Shown here piece after piece: positions 11,193 to 21,658 of a stretch of 64,000 nucleotides of DNA. The DNA comes from Adineta ricciae. Its lineage: Eukaryota > Rotifera > Eurotatoria > Adinetida > Adinetidae. The translations under genes were made by a program, and so were the position numbers. The DNA is taken from positions 124,001 through 188,000 of the forward strand of contig CAJNOJ010000122.1 of NCBI GenBank assembly GCA_905250025.1, given 5' to 3'. Under the pieces are notes generated by a model that worked only from the letters and a program-made list of their open reading frames with translations, did not search any database and was not told where the DNA came from. How positions within the stretch are numbered: position 1 is the stretch's first letter; each line of letters begins with the position of its first letter.

Positions 11193-12180
11193 CAGATGTT
11201 GTTCGTGCATTTTGTTGATGGTCATATACAATGCATTGTGATAATTTTCAAATTTAGATAACAGAATTAGGCGTTTCTTGAAACTAAAAGACAGAAAATC
11301 GACGTGAATTTAGTATCATAAAATAAGTTTACGTACAATAAATCTACGATAGAATAAAGAGGCAATCGTTTCGCTTTTTCATTTTTGAATAAAACTGAAA
11401 TTAACTCCGATCGGGCAACACCAAATCCAGATAGAACAGTACATTTGATTGCATCAGTTAACAGATGTAAAGATTTTTGTTCCTCGATCATTGGTGACAT
11501 CGATAAGATATAATAACAACGTACAGCTTGAATATAACTGTTCTTATGATCAAATGCTATTGCCATAAATTTCTGCATGGAAGCAAAAGAAAGAAATGCG
11601 AAATTTTATCAAGAACTTCATGTTGTTAATTGTACATACTCGTAATTTCAAATCAACATCATTACTTATGTTAATAATCTTCTTTGTTCTCATCAATTCA
11701 CGTATTTCAAATAATGTCTTCTCAGCTGAATCATAATTAGCACTTTTGATATGATTCTGAATGGCTTCTAAGTATGAATCAAGCTTGACATCAGTATCAG
11801 AGGACATTCTATAAAATACAAAACAATACGATACATGTCAGATGCATCTATTGATAAAATCATACCTACCCAGGTCGATCATTCCAGCGACCGGATCCGT
11901 TGAGATCTGAATCGGTTCCGGTACAGCCCTTCTCGATTCCGGCACAGTTTTCGCCGATTCCAGAAAGTTCCGACAGGTTCCTTGCCGCCGGAATTGCACA
12001 GGAAATAGTCGGAAAACGAACCTAACCGGTCGGAACCGACCGTGCCATAATAACCTGGGTATCTATTTCTGGAAGTTCATATGGACAATCAGTAACAATA
12101 TTTAGTTCAGCTTCGTTTTTTACTTGTTCAACATTTAAATACCCGTCCGTTGTATCACTTTCGCCTTCTGGACTATTCAT
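11193..12180 (-). pseudogene. COP9 signalosome subunit 4-like gene fragment, interrupted by a short element
   Basis: Three well-formed minus-strand exons are seen: 11808-11640, 11572-11333 and 11276-11193. They give a helical-repeat sequence with the features KFMAIAFDHKNSYIQAVRCY, then DAIKCTVLSGFGVARSELIS, then LFKNEKAKRLPLYSIV. These align with the region around the start of the PCI domain in CSN4/COPS4. The N-terminal half and the winged-helix end of the PCI domain are missing. A further exon, beginning with an ATG at 12180 (MNSPEGESD), runs straight into the inverted-repeat element at 11867-12061 and meets a stop inside it at 12022. Whether that exon belonged to the same gene is inferred from position only. 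CSN4 normally acts in deneddylation of cullins; this copy is unlikely to be functional. Confidence 0.6.
11867..12061. repeat. Short non-autonomous inverted-repeat element, copy 2
   Basis: The ends are TACCCAGGT and ACCTGGGTA, a perfect 9-bp inverted pair. The interior is rich in TTCCGGTACAG- and GGTTCC-like words with no gene. It shares ends and interior style with 2615-2847. It sits between the exon starting at 12180 and the CSN4-like exons. Confidence 0.65.
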
Positions 12181-12265
12181 TATTTCCAACACACGTGGAA
12201 TTGTCAAACAAAAATTTTAATCTATAACAGTAAAGTCAACGCAGCGGCGTTACGTACTTCCAAAA

Positions 12266-12553
12266 ATGTTCAAACGTAACGTATTTGAATTGAAAACTGA
12301 ACATCTCTCAGGGTCCGATTACGTATCAAAGAAGAAAGAAAAGAATCCTTATGCAGAAGTGGAAGAAACAACCGGCCGGCCAATGAGGTGTAGGACGAGA
12401 ATACGTATACACAACTATTCGATTATAGATGGCGATCCGTACTATGTTCGAGACGAAAATCAGACAGATACTTTCATGGAAGAAAATAAGTCCCACTCAT
12501 ACTTGACCTTACTCAACATAATTGGTGTGCGAAAAGTTAGCTGGTACATATGA
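12266..12553 (+). CDS. Small hypothetical protein, 95 aa
   Basis: The frame runs from an ATG at 12266 (MFKRNVFELKTE) to a stop at 12553. It is charged, with a basic centre (GRPMRCRTRIRIHNYSI) and then an acidic patch (DGDPYYVRDENQTD). No signal peptide or membrane segment is seen. It is head to head with the exon starting at 12180, 86 bp away. The family is not recognised. A 44-nt GTGTAG..TATAG stretch inside could be an intron, which would change the second half. Confidence 0.35.
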   Translation: MFKRNVFELKTEHLSGSDYVSKKKEKNPYAEVEETTGRPMRCRTRIRIHNYSIIDGDPYYVRDENQTDTFMEENKSHSYLTLLNIIGVRKVSWYI

Positions 12554-12682
12554 TTGAATGATGATGTTAATTTATCAATGATGAAATATAATGACTAATA
12601 AATAAAGAATTGTTATTAGTAAATATATATCTAAGAATACTTCAGTCCGAACCGGAATTAAATAAGAAAATTTTGATTATTA

Positions 12683-13329
12683 AGGTTGGCGACAGGCAAA
12701 AGTGGAGCAAAATTTTTTTTGTTGAATTTTTTATGTGATATGATGCAGTTTGATGCGCTGAATCCGAATATGTATAATTTAGTGACATAGAAAGTCGTCT
12801 ACCAGGAGAAACCTTCAAAATACTACAAAAACCGAGGTTTTCGAAAAATCAGGATTTTCACTCGAAATTTGACAGTAGGGTTTTCAAAAAGTATGTTATA
12901 CCTTTGGAAGTTTATTCTCCTGATTCAGCATCAAAAACTGATTCTAGGACACTACTTTTTAGCGGTTCGACTCATGTCTTTGTCATTGAGAAAAGTCAGT
13001 TTTGTTAATATGAGAACGAATTGAGTGCCTCTCGTTAAAAATGCATCAACTCATTTTCTAGTAAAGATATACATTTTTTTCTTTCATCGTTCGACTTCCT
13101 AGATGCCCTAGATATAATCTACGTATCCTTTTTCCTTAATCCACTTTCATTCCCAAGATTTCGTCATTTTTTCCACGTGTTCTATCGGAATTTTTTTTCT
13201 TTGATTTTTAACACTATTTTCGCTTAAATTTCTTCTTTTTGAACAACTTATATGTTTATAAAGATCAAGATCTTTCTAATAACTATTTCTTTTGAATATT
13301 TATTGAAATATCTCTAAGATGAACAGACA
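12683..13329 (+). repeat. Left terminal inverted repeat
   Basis: This arm matches the reverse complement of 14377-15023 along its whole length with scattered differences. The outer end is AGGTTGGCGACAGG and the inner end is near GAACAGACAG. Confidence 0.85.
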
Positions 13330-13566
13330 GTCTGAGTTTATTTTCGTTCTGCTTGGAGTTCTTAATGTGGCGCGTGCTCTATTGGAATGATATGTGCAGG
13401 AAAATTTCACTTCACTATACGCCTATTTGGTAGCCATTGATAAGTGTAGTCGGTAGGACAAGATCGAAAATAAGTATTAGGGGAAAAACTAGAAAATCAC
13501 TGTCAAGTTTTTTACATTCTATCCTCGCAAAATCTTTCGGATCTCGCAACTTCACTCTTTCTGGTT

Positions 13567-14319
13567 ATGCCTAAAAAATCGAAAAGAAGATCTCAATCAA
13601 CCGCATCTATACAAATTCTTTGGGCTAAGAAAAATGTTGATGAATTAGATGATGCTTTTGCTCCGTATATCCCGACCGACCTGCATTACTCAAATGAAAA
13701 GTAATAAAGAAAAGAATTGTTTAAAGAACAAAATGAACGTTTTCGATATTGGAAACTTATTTGAGGCATTGTCGGAAGAGACTTCCATACGGCCGCTATC
13801 TGTATTAGTTTATTTATCATTGGCTTATTTCGGGATACCTTGGCGAGATATTGATTTATTTTTAAAGTGATCGGTGGGCTTACCGCAAAGGCTTGCAACA
13901 AATGGAGTACAAATATAATCGAACAAGACTTAGAAGAATTTCTGCAAGACAACAGAGGTGGTAAACACACCCATACCCTCACCCTCTTAATCTATTGTTC
14001 TTATGTCTAGATTTCAAAATTGGAAACACTTGCTATTGACTACGGTGTAACAATAACTTTCTCGCCGAAATTTCACTACGAGTTGAATAGAATAGAAGAG
14101 CTATGGGCGCATTTGAAGCAGCATATTAGACGTCGAGCGGATCAAACCTTTCCTTCAATGCTCAAGTTAGTTAAAAAATCCAGACCAAATTTTATTGAGA
14201 AAAATGCCTCTCTTAAACTTATCAGACGATTCTGGTGTACTTTGATCGCATATGAACGTGGTGACTCATATGAAGATGTACTAAAATGTATTTCAGTTCC
14301 ATGTGCAAAACTAACGTGA
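13567..14319 (+). pseudogene. Transposase remnant (N- and C-terminal pieces)
   Basis: An ATG at 13567 opens MPKKSKRRSQSTASIQ and the frame stops about 45 codons later. A second piece (13731-13970) reads LSVLVYLSLAYFGIPWRDID, then, after a stop, GGLTAKACNKWST and DNRGGKH. The third piece (14020-14319) is the C-terminal part of the DDE domain: FSPKFHYELNRIEELWAHLK contains the typical N-x-IE-x-x-W motif that carries the last acidic residue. The segment with the first two catalytic Asp residues is absent. The encoded protein cannot be active. Confidence 0.75.
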
Positions 14320-14376
14320 TTTCACATCCTCAAATCACTAATACCAGGCTAGATGACTGATTTTGTTGTTTACCCT

Positions 14377-15023
14377 ATCTGTTCACCTTAAGGATATTTC
14401 GATAAGTATTTGAAAGAAATAGTCATTAGAAAGATCTTTATCATTATAAACATATAAGTTGCTCAAAAAGAAGAAATTTAAGCGAAAATAGTGTTAAAAA
14501 TCAAAGAAAAAAAATTCCGATAGAACACGTTGAAAAAACGATGAAATCATGGGAATGAAAGTGGATTAAGGAAAAAGGATACGTAGATTATATCTAGGGC
14601 ATCTAGGAAGTCGAACGATGAAAGAAAAAAATGTATATCTTTACTAGAAAATGAGTTGATGCATTTTTAACGAGAGGCACTCAATTCGTTCTCATATTAA
14701 CAAAACTGACTTTTCTCAATGGCAAAGACATGAGTCGAACCGCTAAAAAGTAGTGTCCTAGAATCAGTTTTTGATGCTGAATCAGGAGCAGAAACTTCCA
14801 AAGGTATAACATACTTTTTGAAAGCCCTACTGTCAAATTTCGAGTGGAAATCCTGATTTTTCGAAAACCTCGGTTTTTGTAGTATTTTGAAGATTTCTCA
14901 TGGAAGACGACTTTCTATGTCACTAAATTATACATATTCGGATTCAGCGCATCAAGCTGCATCATATCACATAAAAAATTCAACAAAAAAAAAATTTGCT
15001 CCACTTTTGCCTGTCGCCAACCT
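14377..15023 (-). repeat. Right terminal inverted repeat
   Basis: Reverse-complement partner of 12683-13329. The outer end CGCCAACCT is followed by TA. Confidence 0.85.
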
Positions 15024-15048
15024 TATGTTTTGATTGGATAAGTTTTCA

Positions 15049-16316
15049 CTATTCGTCTGAATCGGATTCACTATCATTGTCTGAATATCGCACGTGAATC
15101 TGAAATGGATTTTCCAGTTGCTGAATTCGTTCATTGAACCATGATGGCCGTTCATCTACGATACGAACCGGAATTCGATAAATGTTCTGTGCATGACGAA
15201 AACACCAGAGACGACGATTATTTAACGACCAACTATTTCCGCTTCGTGTGCGCACCACGTTAATCATTGGTATATCGCTAACGCTGAGTACCCTGTTATT
15301 CAGATCGTCACGTACATCATGTATACTTTCACCGTTCGAAAAACGGTCTAAATAAAAGAGAAAATATAACTGTACTTATGACAAAATCAACGTACGACTA
15401 ATGGATGTTTGTGTATAACGTATATCTTTTGGATCCATATAAATTACATCATCTTCATCATCATCATTATTCATATCATTATCAAAATCATCGTTAACTT
15501 GCCATTCAAAACTACCATTATCTTTAACCATGAAATAGTTAGTATGATCCATCGGATCTAATACAAGATACTTGGTTTTGTTCAACTGTCTAACTATGTA
15601 CGAAGGTAAGTCAGGCGACCAACGAGCGGTCTCGTCTTGAAACGATACCCACCATGTATCATTCGGACCAAATGCTATATCTGAAACCTTCGGTAAAGAT
15701 TTTTGGCGGCCATTTAATTTGTTATGAAAATCGAATGGAACGCTTTCCCACGAACATTTCAAAGCATCATCTTGTATTACATATCCGTTATTACTATTAA
15801 ACCAAACCTTTATCACGAAAGAGATTTAAAAATAAACGCTACAACGCGTCAAGCGGTTTTCTTACTTTGTATGGTAAACTTGTGGAGCGCTCCAATTCAT
15901 GTTCTAATCCATCATATTCTACATTATAACCCACGTCACCGTTACTAAATCTAAATCAAGCAAGGAGTATAATCATCGATGAAAAATAATTAAGTTCTTT
16001 GTACATTTTGAAACTATCTGACCGTATCATCAAAGATTTAAACTGGAAAACTGATAAATACGCAGTGAACACAAGAGAGCACTAGCATTTCTCGAGATTC
16101 ATTCTACTCTGAGAAAAGAGTAACTTTTCATAATTACCTTAGAAACCATTGATCATCTGGTCCAAGCGTTAAAAATTCAATAGCAGATTTCTTTCGTCGC
16201 ACCGTGTTTATCAACTTATTTGATAAACCTTGATGCAACCATGAACCATCATCAAATAATATAGCATAAGACGAGTCGTACAGAGCAACACAAGTAGGAT
16301 TGGGAGATTCTGCCAT
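15049..16316 (-). CDS. Protein with repeated Trp/Asp-Gly motifs, function unknown
   Basis: Four exons (16316-16138, 15950-15866, 15807-15399 and 15347-15049) join in phases 2, 0 and 1 to give 323 aa. The frame is clean throughout. The first ~200 residues contain a repeated unit of aromatic strands with acidic-Gly turns: ILFDDGSWLHQGL, LGPDDQWFLRFSNGDVGYN, VWFNSNNGYVIQD, FGPNDTWWVSFQDETARW. Such alternation suggests beta-propeller-like blades, but I cannot name the family. A long acidic loop (Asp/Asn run) follows, then a basic region and a Ser/Asp-rich tail. No signal peptide is present. The gene lies right next to the transposon at 12683-15023 but is not damaged by it. The donor of intron 3 (GTCGTA) is weak. 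Confidence 0.7.
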
Positions 16317-16631
16317 TTTAGAGCAATGCAATATAATGTTCGATAAATTTCTAGAATTATAAAAATGAAAATGTAAACATAGCATTCATTCATTAACTCT
16401 ATGTTAATTCTCAAAAGAAAATCATTCGTTCTTCAAACGATTTATTGCATGCAGTCGTCCTTACAGCAATCAGTGGGAAAAAACCCAGTGAGACGAAAAC
16501 TACAAACAAATGTCGCTGTCGAATAAGACATAGTCAAGATGTCACTGCAGATCTTAAGTAACCTTTCGAAAGGAATGTGACGATTAATAGTATTACATCT
16601 TCGCATTCATTTATATTCTCGATTTGAACGA

Positions 16632-17057
16632 TCAAAGATGATTTTGAAAATTCATGATGGCCTTATTAGCATCACAACTTTTTTCAAAAGAATTAAATTG
16701 TTTGTAAATCGTGATATGATCACTGATGTTTGATCTCAAGATCATGACGGATAATTCTTCGTCATTAAAGGCGCCATTATTCGGTGTTCTATTTCCACGA
16801 TAAGGGTCTGTATTTGAAGTGATAGCGATCTGAAGAGAATTGATAACGAAACATAAATAACGCAAAACAAATTCATCATCTTTTACATAAAGCGACGCAG
16901 TTAGACGTAAAAAATGCTTATGAAGATGAGGATAAAGTCGCATCTTCTTCATATCCGCACACTGGTCTGAACTCCGATAATCCTTCGTATTTCGGTAAGA
17001 ATATACTTTTTCGCTGAAGCTTTGTTCAATTCGAACAGTATCGTATTTATGATACAA
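16632..17057 (-). CDS. Doubtful open frame of about 140 codons
   Basis: An open stretch without an in-frame ATG at its 5' end (it opens with TTG) could be an internal or last exon, or a decayed gene. It contains a helical-looking stretch (RLYPHLHKHFLRLTAS) and ends with a Lys/Asn-rich part. I recognise no family and find no clear acceptor upstream. It is kept only because its length is unusual for this AT-rich strand. Confidence 0.2.
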   Translation of the reverse strand: MYHKYDTVRIEQSFSEKVYSYRNTKDYRSSDQCADMKKMRLYPHLHKHFLRLTASLYVKDDEFVLRYLCFVINSLQIAITSNTDPYRGNRTPNNGAFNDEELSVMILRSNISDHITIYKQFNSFEKSCDANKAIMNFQNHL

Positions 17058-17169
17058 AAATCAAATTTTTGTAGAACATTTTTCATTATAAATAGTTTCT
17101 AGCATAGTCATTTATTGACAATATAGTAATCATTCGAATTCTCGTCACGCATGGGGGCCATTATTTCCT

Positions 17170-18651
17170 TCTCGATCAATTACCGATGGAAATATTGTAT
17201 TATGCATTTATATACTTCATGGCGCATGAGATTCGATTTAGTTTTTCTTGTATTAGTAATTATCTCAGCGCTATGTTTTATGGAACTACACAAATTGCCA
17301 AGTCAATTTCCGATCGATCAAGAAGGATGATTTTGATTCGATATGTGAACATATTCGACCAGAACAGATTACTACATTGATACTTTCCGATGAAAGAGAC
17401 TCACCTGCTCAACCCAAACTATTCTTTTCCCAGATTCAACTTGAACAGTTTACTCGTTTACAACACTTGGCATTGATTGACATGGAATCTGAATCGTTGA
17501 AAAGGATTTTTCTGAACATGGACAAATTGTATTGCTTACATTCGCTTACATTTCTTAATTCAAACATTGAACATAGATGGGAGAATCCAAGATTTGCACA
17601 AGAAAGTTTGACAAAAGTAGCACATCGCTTCAATTGAATTCATCTAACAGTAAATGGAAACTTTCTCCTATCCGTTCCTTTTCCCTGCCTTCAGTATTTG
17701 AGAGTCGACACATGTCTTGCACATGATTTCAAGACGTTGTTTCAACATTCAACTTAACTTCGGTCACATTCCGTCGATCTATATATGCTTCAAGTAAATT
17801 TTAATTGATTCAACTTCACTTAAAATATCACCGTAAATGAATGTGAATTTTAAAAACTTTCCTCATATTATTATCATTTGTAAACGGAGGCATATCAATA
17901 AGTCGTTTCATTTCAAATTCAATTCAGATTAGACACTGAACAAGGAGATTTTCGATTCATTTTGTACTCCATTCTGGCTTGACGAATAGCATTGGTTCAT
18001 CGGATATCGCGCTCGTTGTGTGTTTTTCATCCCTCATTGTACTCCTGAACTCCTTGACATGTCAAAAAATACAACCTTTCATACAACGTCATCGGAGTCA
18101 ACATTATTATATTGTCATGTGAATACCATCACATGGGGACAACATGAGTTCAATTTGGATCATTATTTTACTGATACCAAAACACTTCATATGAAATCGC
18201 CTGTACCATTTGAGGTCCTGACATCGAAAATTGATCTCGATCAAGTAATGCATTTATCTGTTATGAATGTAAATGATATATTAACATATATACCCTTACA
18301 AACTACAATGCCTCAACTCCGTAGATTATCGATTCTACTTTTTGTGTATTCAAGTACGGTTAAATCAGTATGACGCTTTCGATTTGAACAAATTCACAAA
18401 TTAGCAATAAAGATTGGAGGTGAATTTAGTGAATATCTAACTGAAGAATTAATTCAAATTTTCCCAAATCTTCAATATTTACAATGTACGTCTGAAATCA
18501 ACGCTGAAGAAATCATGTACCATTGTATCAATGGATTCAGACATTTGGAGAATGCGTCGTTTTCGTTTTCACCAGTTGTCCAACAAGATAAACGTATTAT
18601 CGGCATTATTTTGGATACCACTGTTTATCTTTCTTTGCAAAATGGAAAGTA
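17170..18651 (+). pseudogene. Decayed F-box gene, same family as the gene at 356-2504
   Basis: Successive pieces follow the order of the intact gene: an F-box start (LPMEILYYAFIYFM, about 17184), RPEQITTLILSDERDSP (17362-17408), FTRLQHLALIDMESESL, then FWLDE-stop-HWFI (17970-17998; the intact gene has FWIEEKRWFV), and C-terminal pieces to 18651. The frame shifts between about 17260 and 17300, and in-frame stops occur near 17635, 17752, 17986 and 18371. The stretch after it (18652-18910) still encodes hydrophobic segments in broken frames, perhaps the remains of a membrane tail. Confidence 0.8.
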
Positions 18652-19079
18652 AAAATTTGTCTCTTTCTTATCTTATTTGCTGTTGTTACATTTCTGCTTA
18701 TTTTTATTATTGCTTTGAAAGGCCTCAAGGAGAAGAATTTTCAAGGTTGTTCTATATGTTGGAGTGTTGGCGTCGATATGTTCTGTACTGTGATTGTTCT
18801 TGCCTGTTGTATTACAAATATGATGCATGAGCCAAAGAGCGATTCCAATCATGGCAGGCGTTCCAGTTACATGGAAAGAGCCCACGAGCACTGGGAGGAT
18901 TGGGGCTAGGAATCAGTCAAACTATTCTATCGGTTATATCTATTACGGACGAAATAAATTCACAGCAAATAGAACTTGGCATTGAATGTATGTCTTACGG
19001 TGTGGATGAGGACGCTTTCTCTCTATCACATCGTTATGCAGCCACTCACTAATACATATAAATCCGCAATATGTAACAT

Positions 19080-20113
19080 TGACTATTGTTGTTGAACACC
19101 TCTATCCCATTTGTGAGTATTGCACAATTGTATTTATTTCTGGATAATTCTTTAATGAATTTTGAATGTGCTGCACTTGATGATAATCCATTCCGTTGAA
19201 TATATAGTCCATCTTGGTAAATAACTATGCACAGAAGTAAATGTGTGATATCAGAAATGGATGAGAGTGCTACTTTATTTTGTTGTAGAACATTAACAAA
19301 ACGTTCGATTCCAGCCGATATTCAATGTAGTTAGTGTCTATAGGAAGCGCAGAATAAATAGTGTCGGAGAGGAGAGGAGAGGATTGAAAATGTCACTTGA
19401 TTTTCTTGTAAAGCATTTGCAAATGACGTGCTTCTTGGTCAAGGGTAGTGAGCGAGTAATCTCAGAAGAGATTGAGAATAGCACTAGCGAGATATTGTGC
19501 ACCGCGGTTCTGTATTTTATTTATAATGAGAACTAGTATAGACAGTGTCTGTGCAATGCAGTGTATGAACAGTAGAATGGAAGAGAGTGCGGATATCACT
19601 TCATTTTGTAGCAAAGTATTGTACTTCTTCCATGGATATGTAGATGAAAATGAGGGAGAGTGTAGTGAGTGTCTATGTGAAGTAGTAAATGGATAATTCG
19701 TGAATATAGAGTAAGAGTACTACTTCGTTTTGTTGCAGAGCAATGGCAAGACGCTGTATTCCAAAGCCATCTTCTTTACACGAGAGATCCAATGTAGTCA
19801 ATGTCTACACGAGATAGATAGCACCTAAACTTAGATAAATAGGGAGTGATGGAAGAATTGCGCGCCTGTTTTCTTTGTCATTATTTTCGAGCTATTTGAA
19901 TTGAGATTTTTTCTTCCTTATAGAAATGTACTGAACAAAAAAGTAGTTCACCTGGTATCGATGGTAGCTGCTGAGAATTATATTAAGACGAACACAAATA
20001 CTTTGTGCTGAACATATCATAGGCCAATCATCAAGATAGTCGAAAATTCGATAAACAAGCTCCACCGGCAATGTGGAAGGCGAGAGAACAGTTGTGTCAG
20101 ACATGGTCAACAT
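19080..20113 (-). pseudogene. Decayed F-box/LRR gene with one leucine-rich repeat per exon
   Basis: The first exon (20113-19952) is intact and encodes an F-box (LPVELVYRIFDYLDD) ending HRYQ at a CAG|GTGAAC donor. Three LRR-type blocks follow, each directly after a TAG acceptor and opening TLTTL: 19804-19724 (27 codons, TLTTLDLSCKEDGFGIQRLA, intact), about 19672-19598 (shortened, then a stop) and about 19337-19270 (deletion and frameshift). A last vestige lies near 19080-19200. The repeat type is the ribonuclease-inhibitor-like 28-residue LRR. The later repeats are broken, so a functional product is unlikely. Confidence 0.7.
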
Positions 20114-21658
20114 TTATTTTAAATATTTACGTTCTTATTAAATCAAATATATGATTGTGCAAATATTTGCCCGGATAAAGGAATGACTAATAGTTACACA
20201 TAAGACTGACCTTAACATTCACCACTATAGGACATTTCCATTGGCTGAGTTAGGATACAGATTAAAATATTTTCTCTCTAGTCCAAGCGCAACATCTAGT
20301 CGCTATGATACTGTTTATTGGGATATTATCCTGCCAAAATCAGACCCAGCAACGCTAAATACAGACGTCCGTATGGTTCTTCTTGAGTTTATCAGTGACG
20401 CAATTAACATTAATAAAACGCATATTGAAAGTCCGTCCATTATAATATTCCAACAGCTAACCTTCAATTAACTGCGGTATGGTAGATTTACGAACGACAA
20501 TCGGCGCTTTTGTCAAAAAATCAACGTCGTGTGAAGATATGAATGCGTAACATCAAAAGAAGTACTTTTCCTTTCACTATCTAACCCTGTTGTCCGATCT
20601 ATAAATAATGAAGACGAAAGGTGTAACGTCCGCGTCAGCATGAAAAATAAGATAATTATTATTTTTCTTTATAAAAATTCTGCTCATCTCGCAATTATAT
20701 ACTCTAACAACAGAAAAATTCGCTACAACTATTCGAGTATTCAAAATATGAGTTGGTGAATGTCTATATTTGCAATAGTATCATAAAAATTCTTCCGAAC
20801 GCCTACTTCGCATTGACCTAAGAATGCTTCCTAGTGGCACAGATTTGAATCTTTTTATTTCAATTACTCTTCGCTCAGTTCTTGTTGTAAATAACAATAA
20901 ATCATTGTTAATTGATAATCAATTATTTAATATTTAATAATAAGTTAAAATTATCATCAGATTTGAATTCCTCGACCTCAATTACCTTTCAGTCAAACTT
21001 TATTTCGCACTAATTATAGTATGCAATAATGATACGAACGAGCGAACAAACGGAAGGGCGGACGGACGGAAGGAAGGCCAAGCATCAACTTCATTTTTTG
21101 TGATATCAGCTCGACGCATATCTCTTCTTTCAGTAGAGGGAACAATAGAATAATATAGATGTAGATATCATCCATATATAACATAAAGAAAAGAGTATGA
21201 GAGTTAGTTTCATCTCTGAATACACCATTCTCACTCACACTCTTGTACCTAAAAATATGAGAATGTGAGTTCTACACCTTAGTCCCAAAGGGCTTGTGAT
21301 AATAAGCTTTTTTTCACAAAAGTCCACAATCGCAAGATGTGCTGAAGGACGCTCCTGACTAAACTATGAATAGTTTATCAAAGAACTGCTTTCGATTGTC
21401 GTAACGAGACAAAAATACAACAACTGTATGATGACGATGATTACTTAACAGAAACATCAATTAGTGCAATATTTGCACATTTAATGTCGCTTTGTCAAGT
21501 ACGATGTATAATTTGAGAAAGAGCAAATAAAAACAAATATATTGGTATGTTAAAAAGAACAATCAATAGAGAGACGTACGTAACAAATGAATAAAATACA
21601 ATCGTAAAGTACATCAAATTGTCTTTTCAAACGCACACATACGACCATTGATCATTAG
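20114..21658. other. Intergenic stretch with one short frame and the first direct repeat
   Basis: A 77-codon frame at 20241-20471 opens with TTG right after a possible acceptor (ATAG at 20228-20231) and may be an exon remnant. The direct repeat at 20488-20816 follows. From 20817 to 21658 I see no gene, only AT-rich sequence with a GGAC/GGAA-rich patch near 21055-21080. Confidence 0.4.
20488..20816 (+). repeat. Direct repeat, copy 1 (upstream of innexin)
   Basis: About 325 bp that recur at 23494-23820 in the same orientation with few differences. Its start reads, in frame, TIGAFVKKSTSCEDMN then a stop; copy 2 has TIIGSFVKKSTPHEDMN then a stop. It may therefore be a duplicated gene 3' end plus trailer, or a dispersed element. 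Confidence 0.8.

Larger units (their letters stand above)
12683..15023. mobile_element. Internally deleted DDE transposon with long terminal inverted repeats
   Basis: The element spans 2341 bp. It begins AGGTTGGCGACAGG and ends with the reverse complement, and is flanked on both sides by TA (12681-12682 and 15024-15025), the duplication expected of IS630/Tc1/mariner-type elements. Each arm is about 647 bp and the two arms match closely by eye. The centre holds only remnants of a transposase. The element is therefore a non-autonomous deletion derivative, possibly mobilisable in trans. Confidence 0.85.

Noticed and set aside
12683-15023. Active autonomous transposon
   Set aside because: The central part of the transposase, including two catalytic acidic residues, is absent and stops interrupt the rest.
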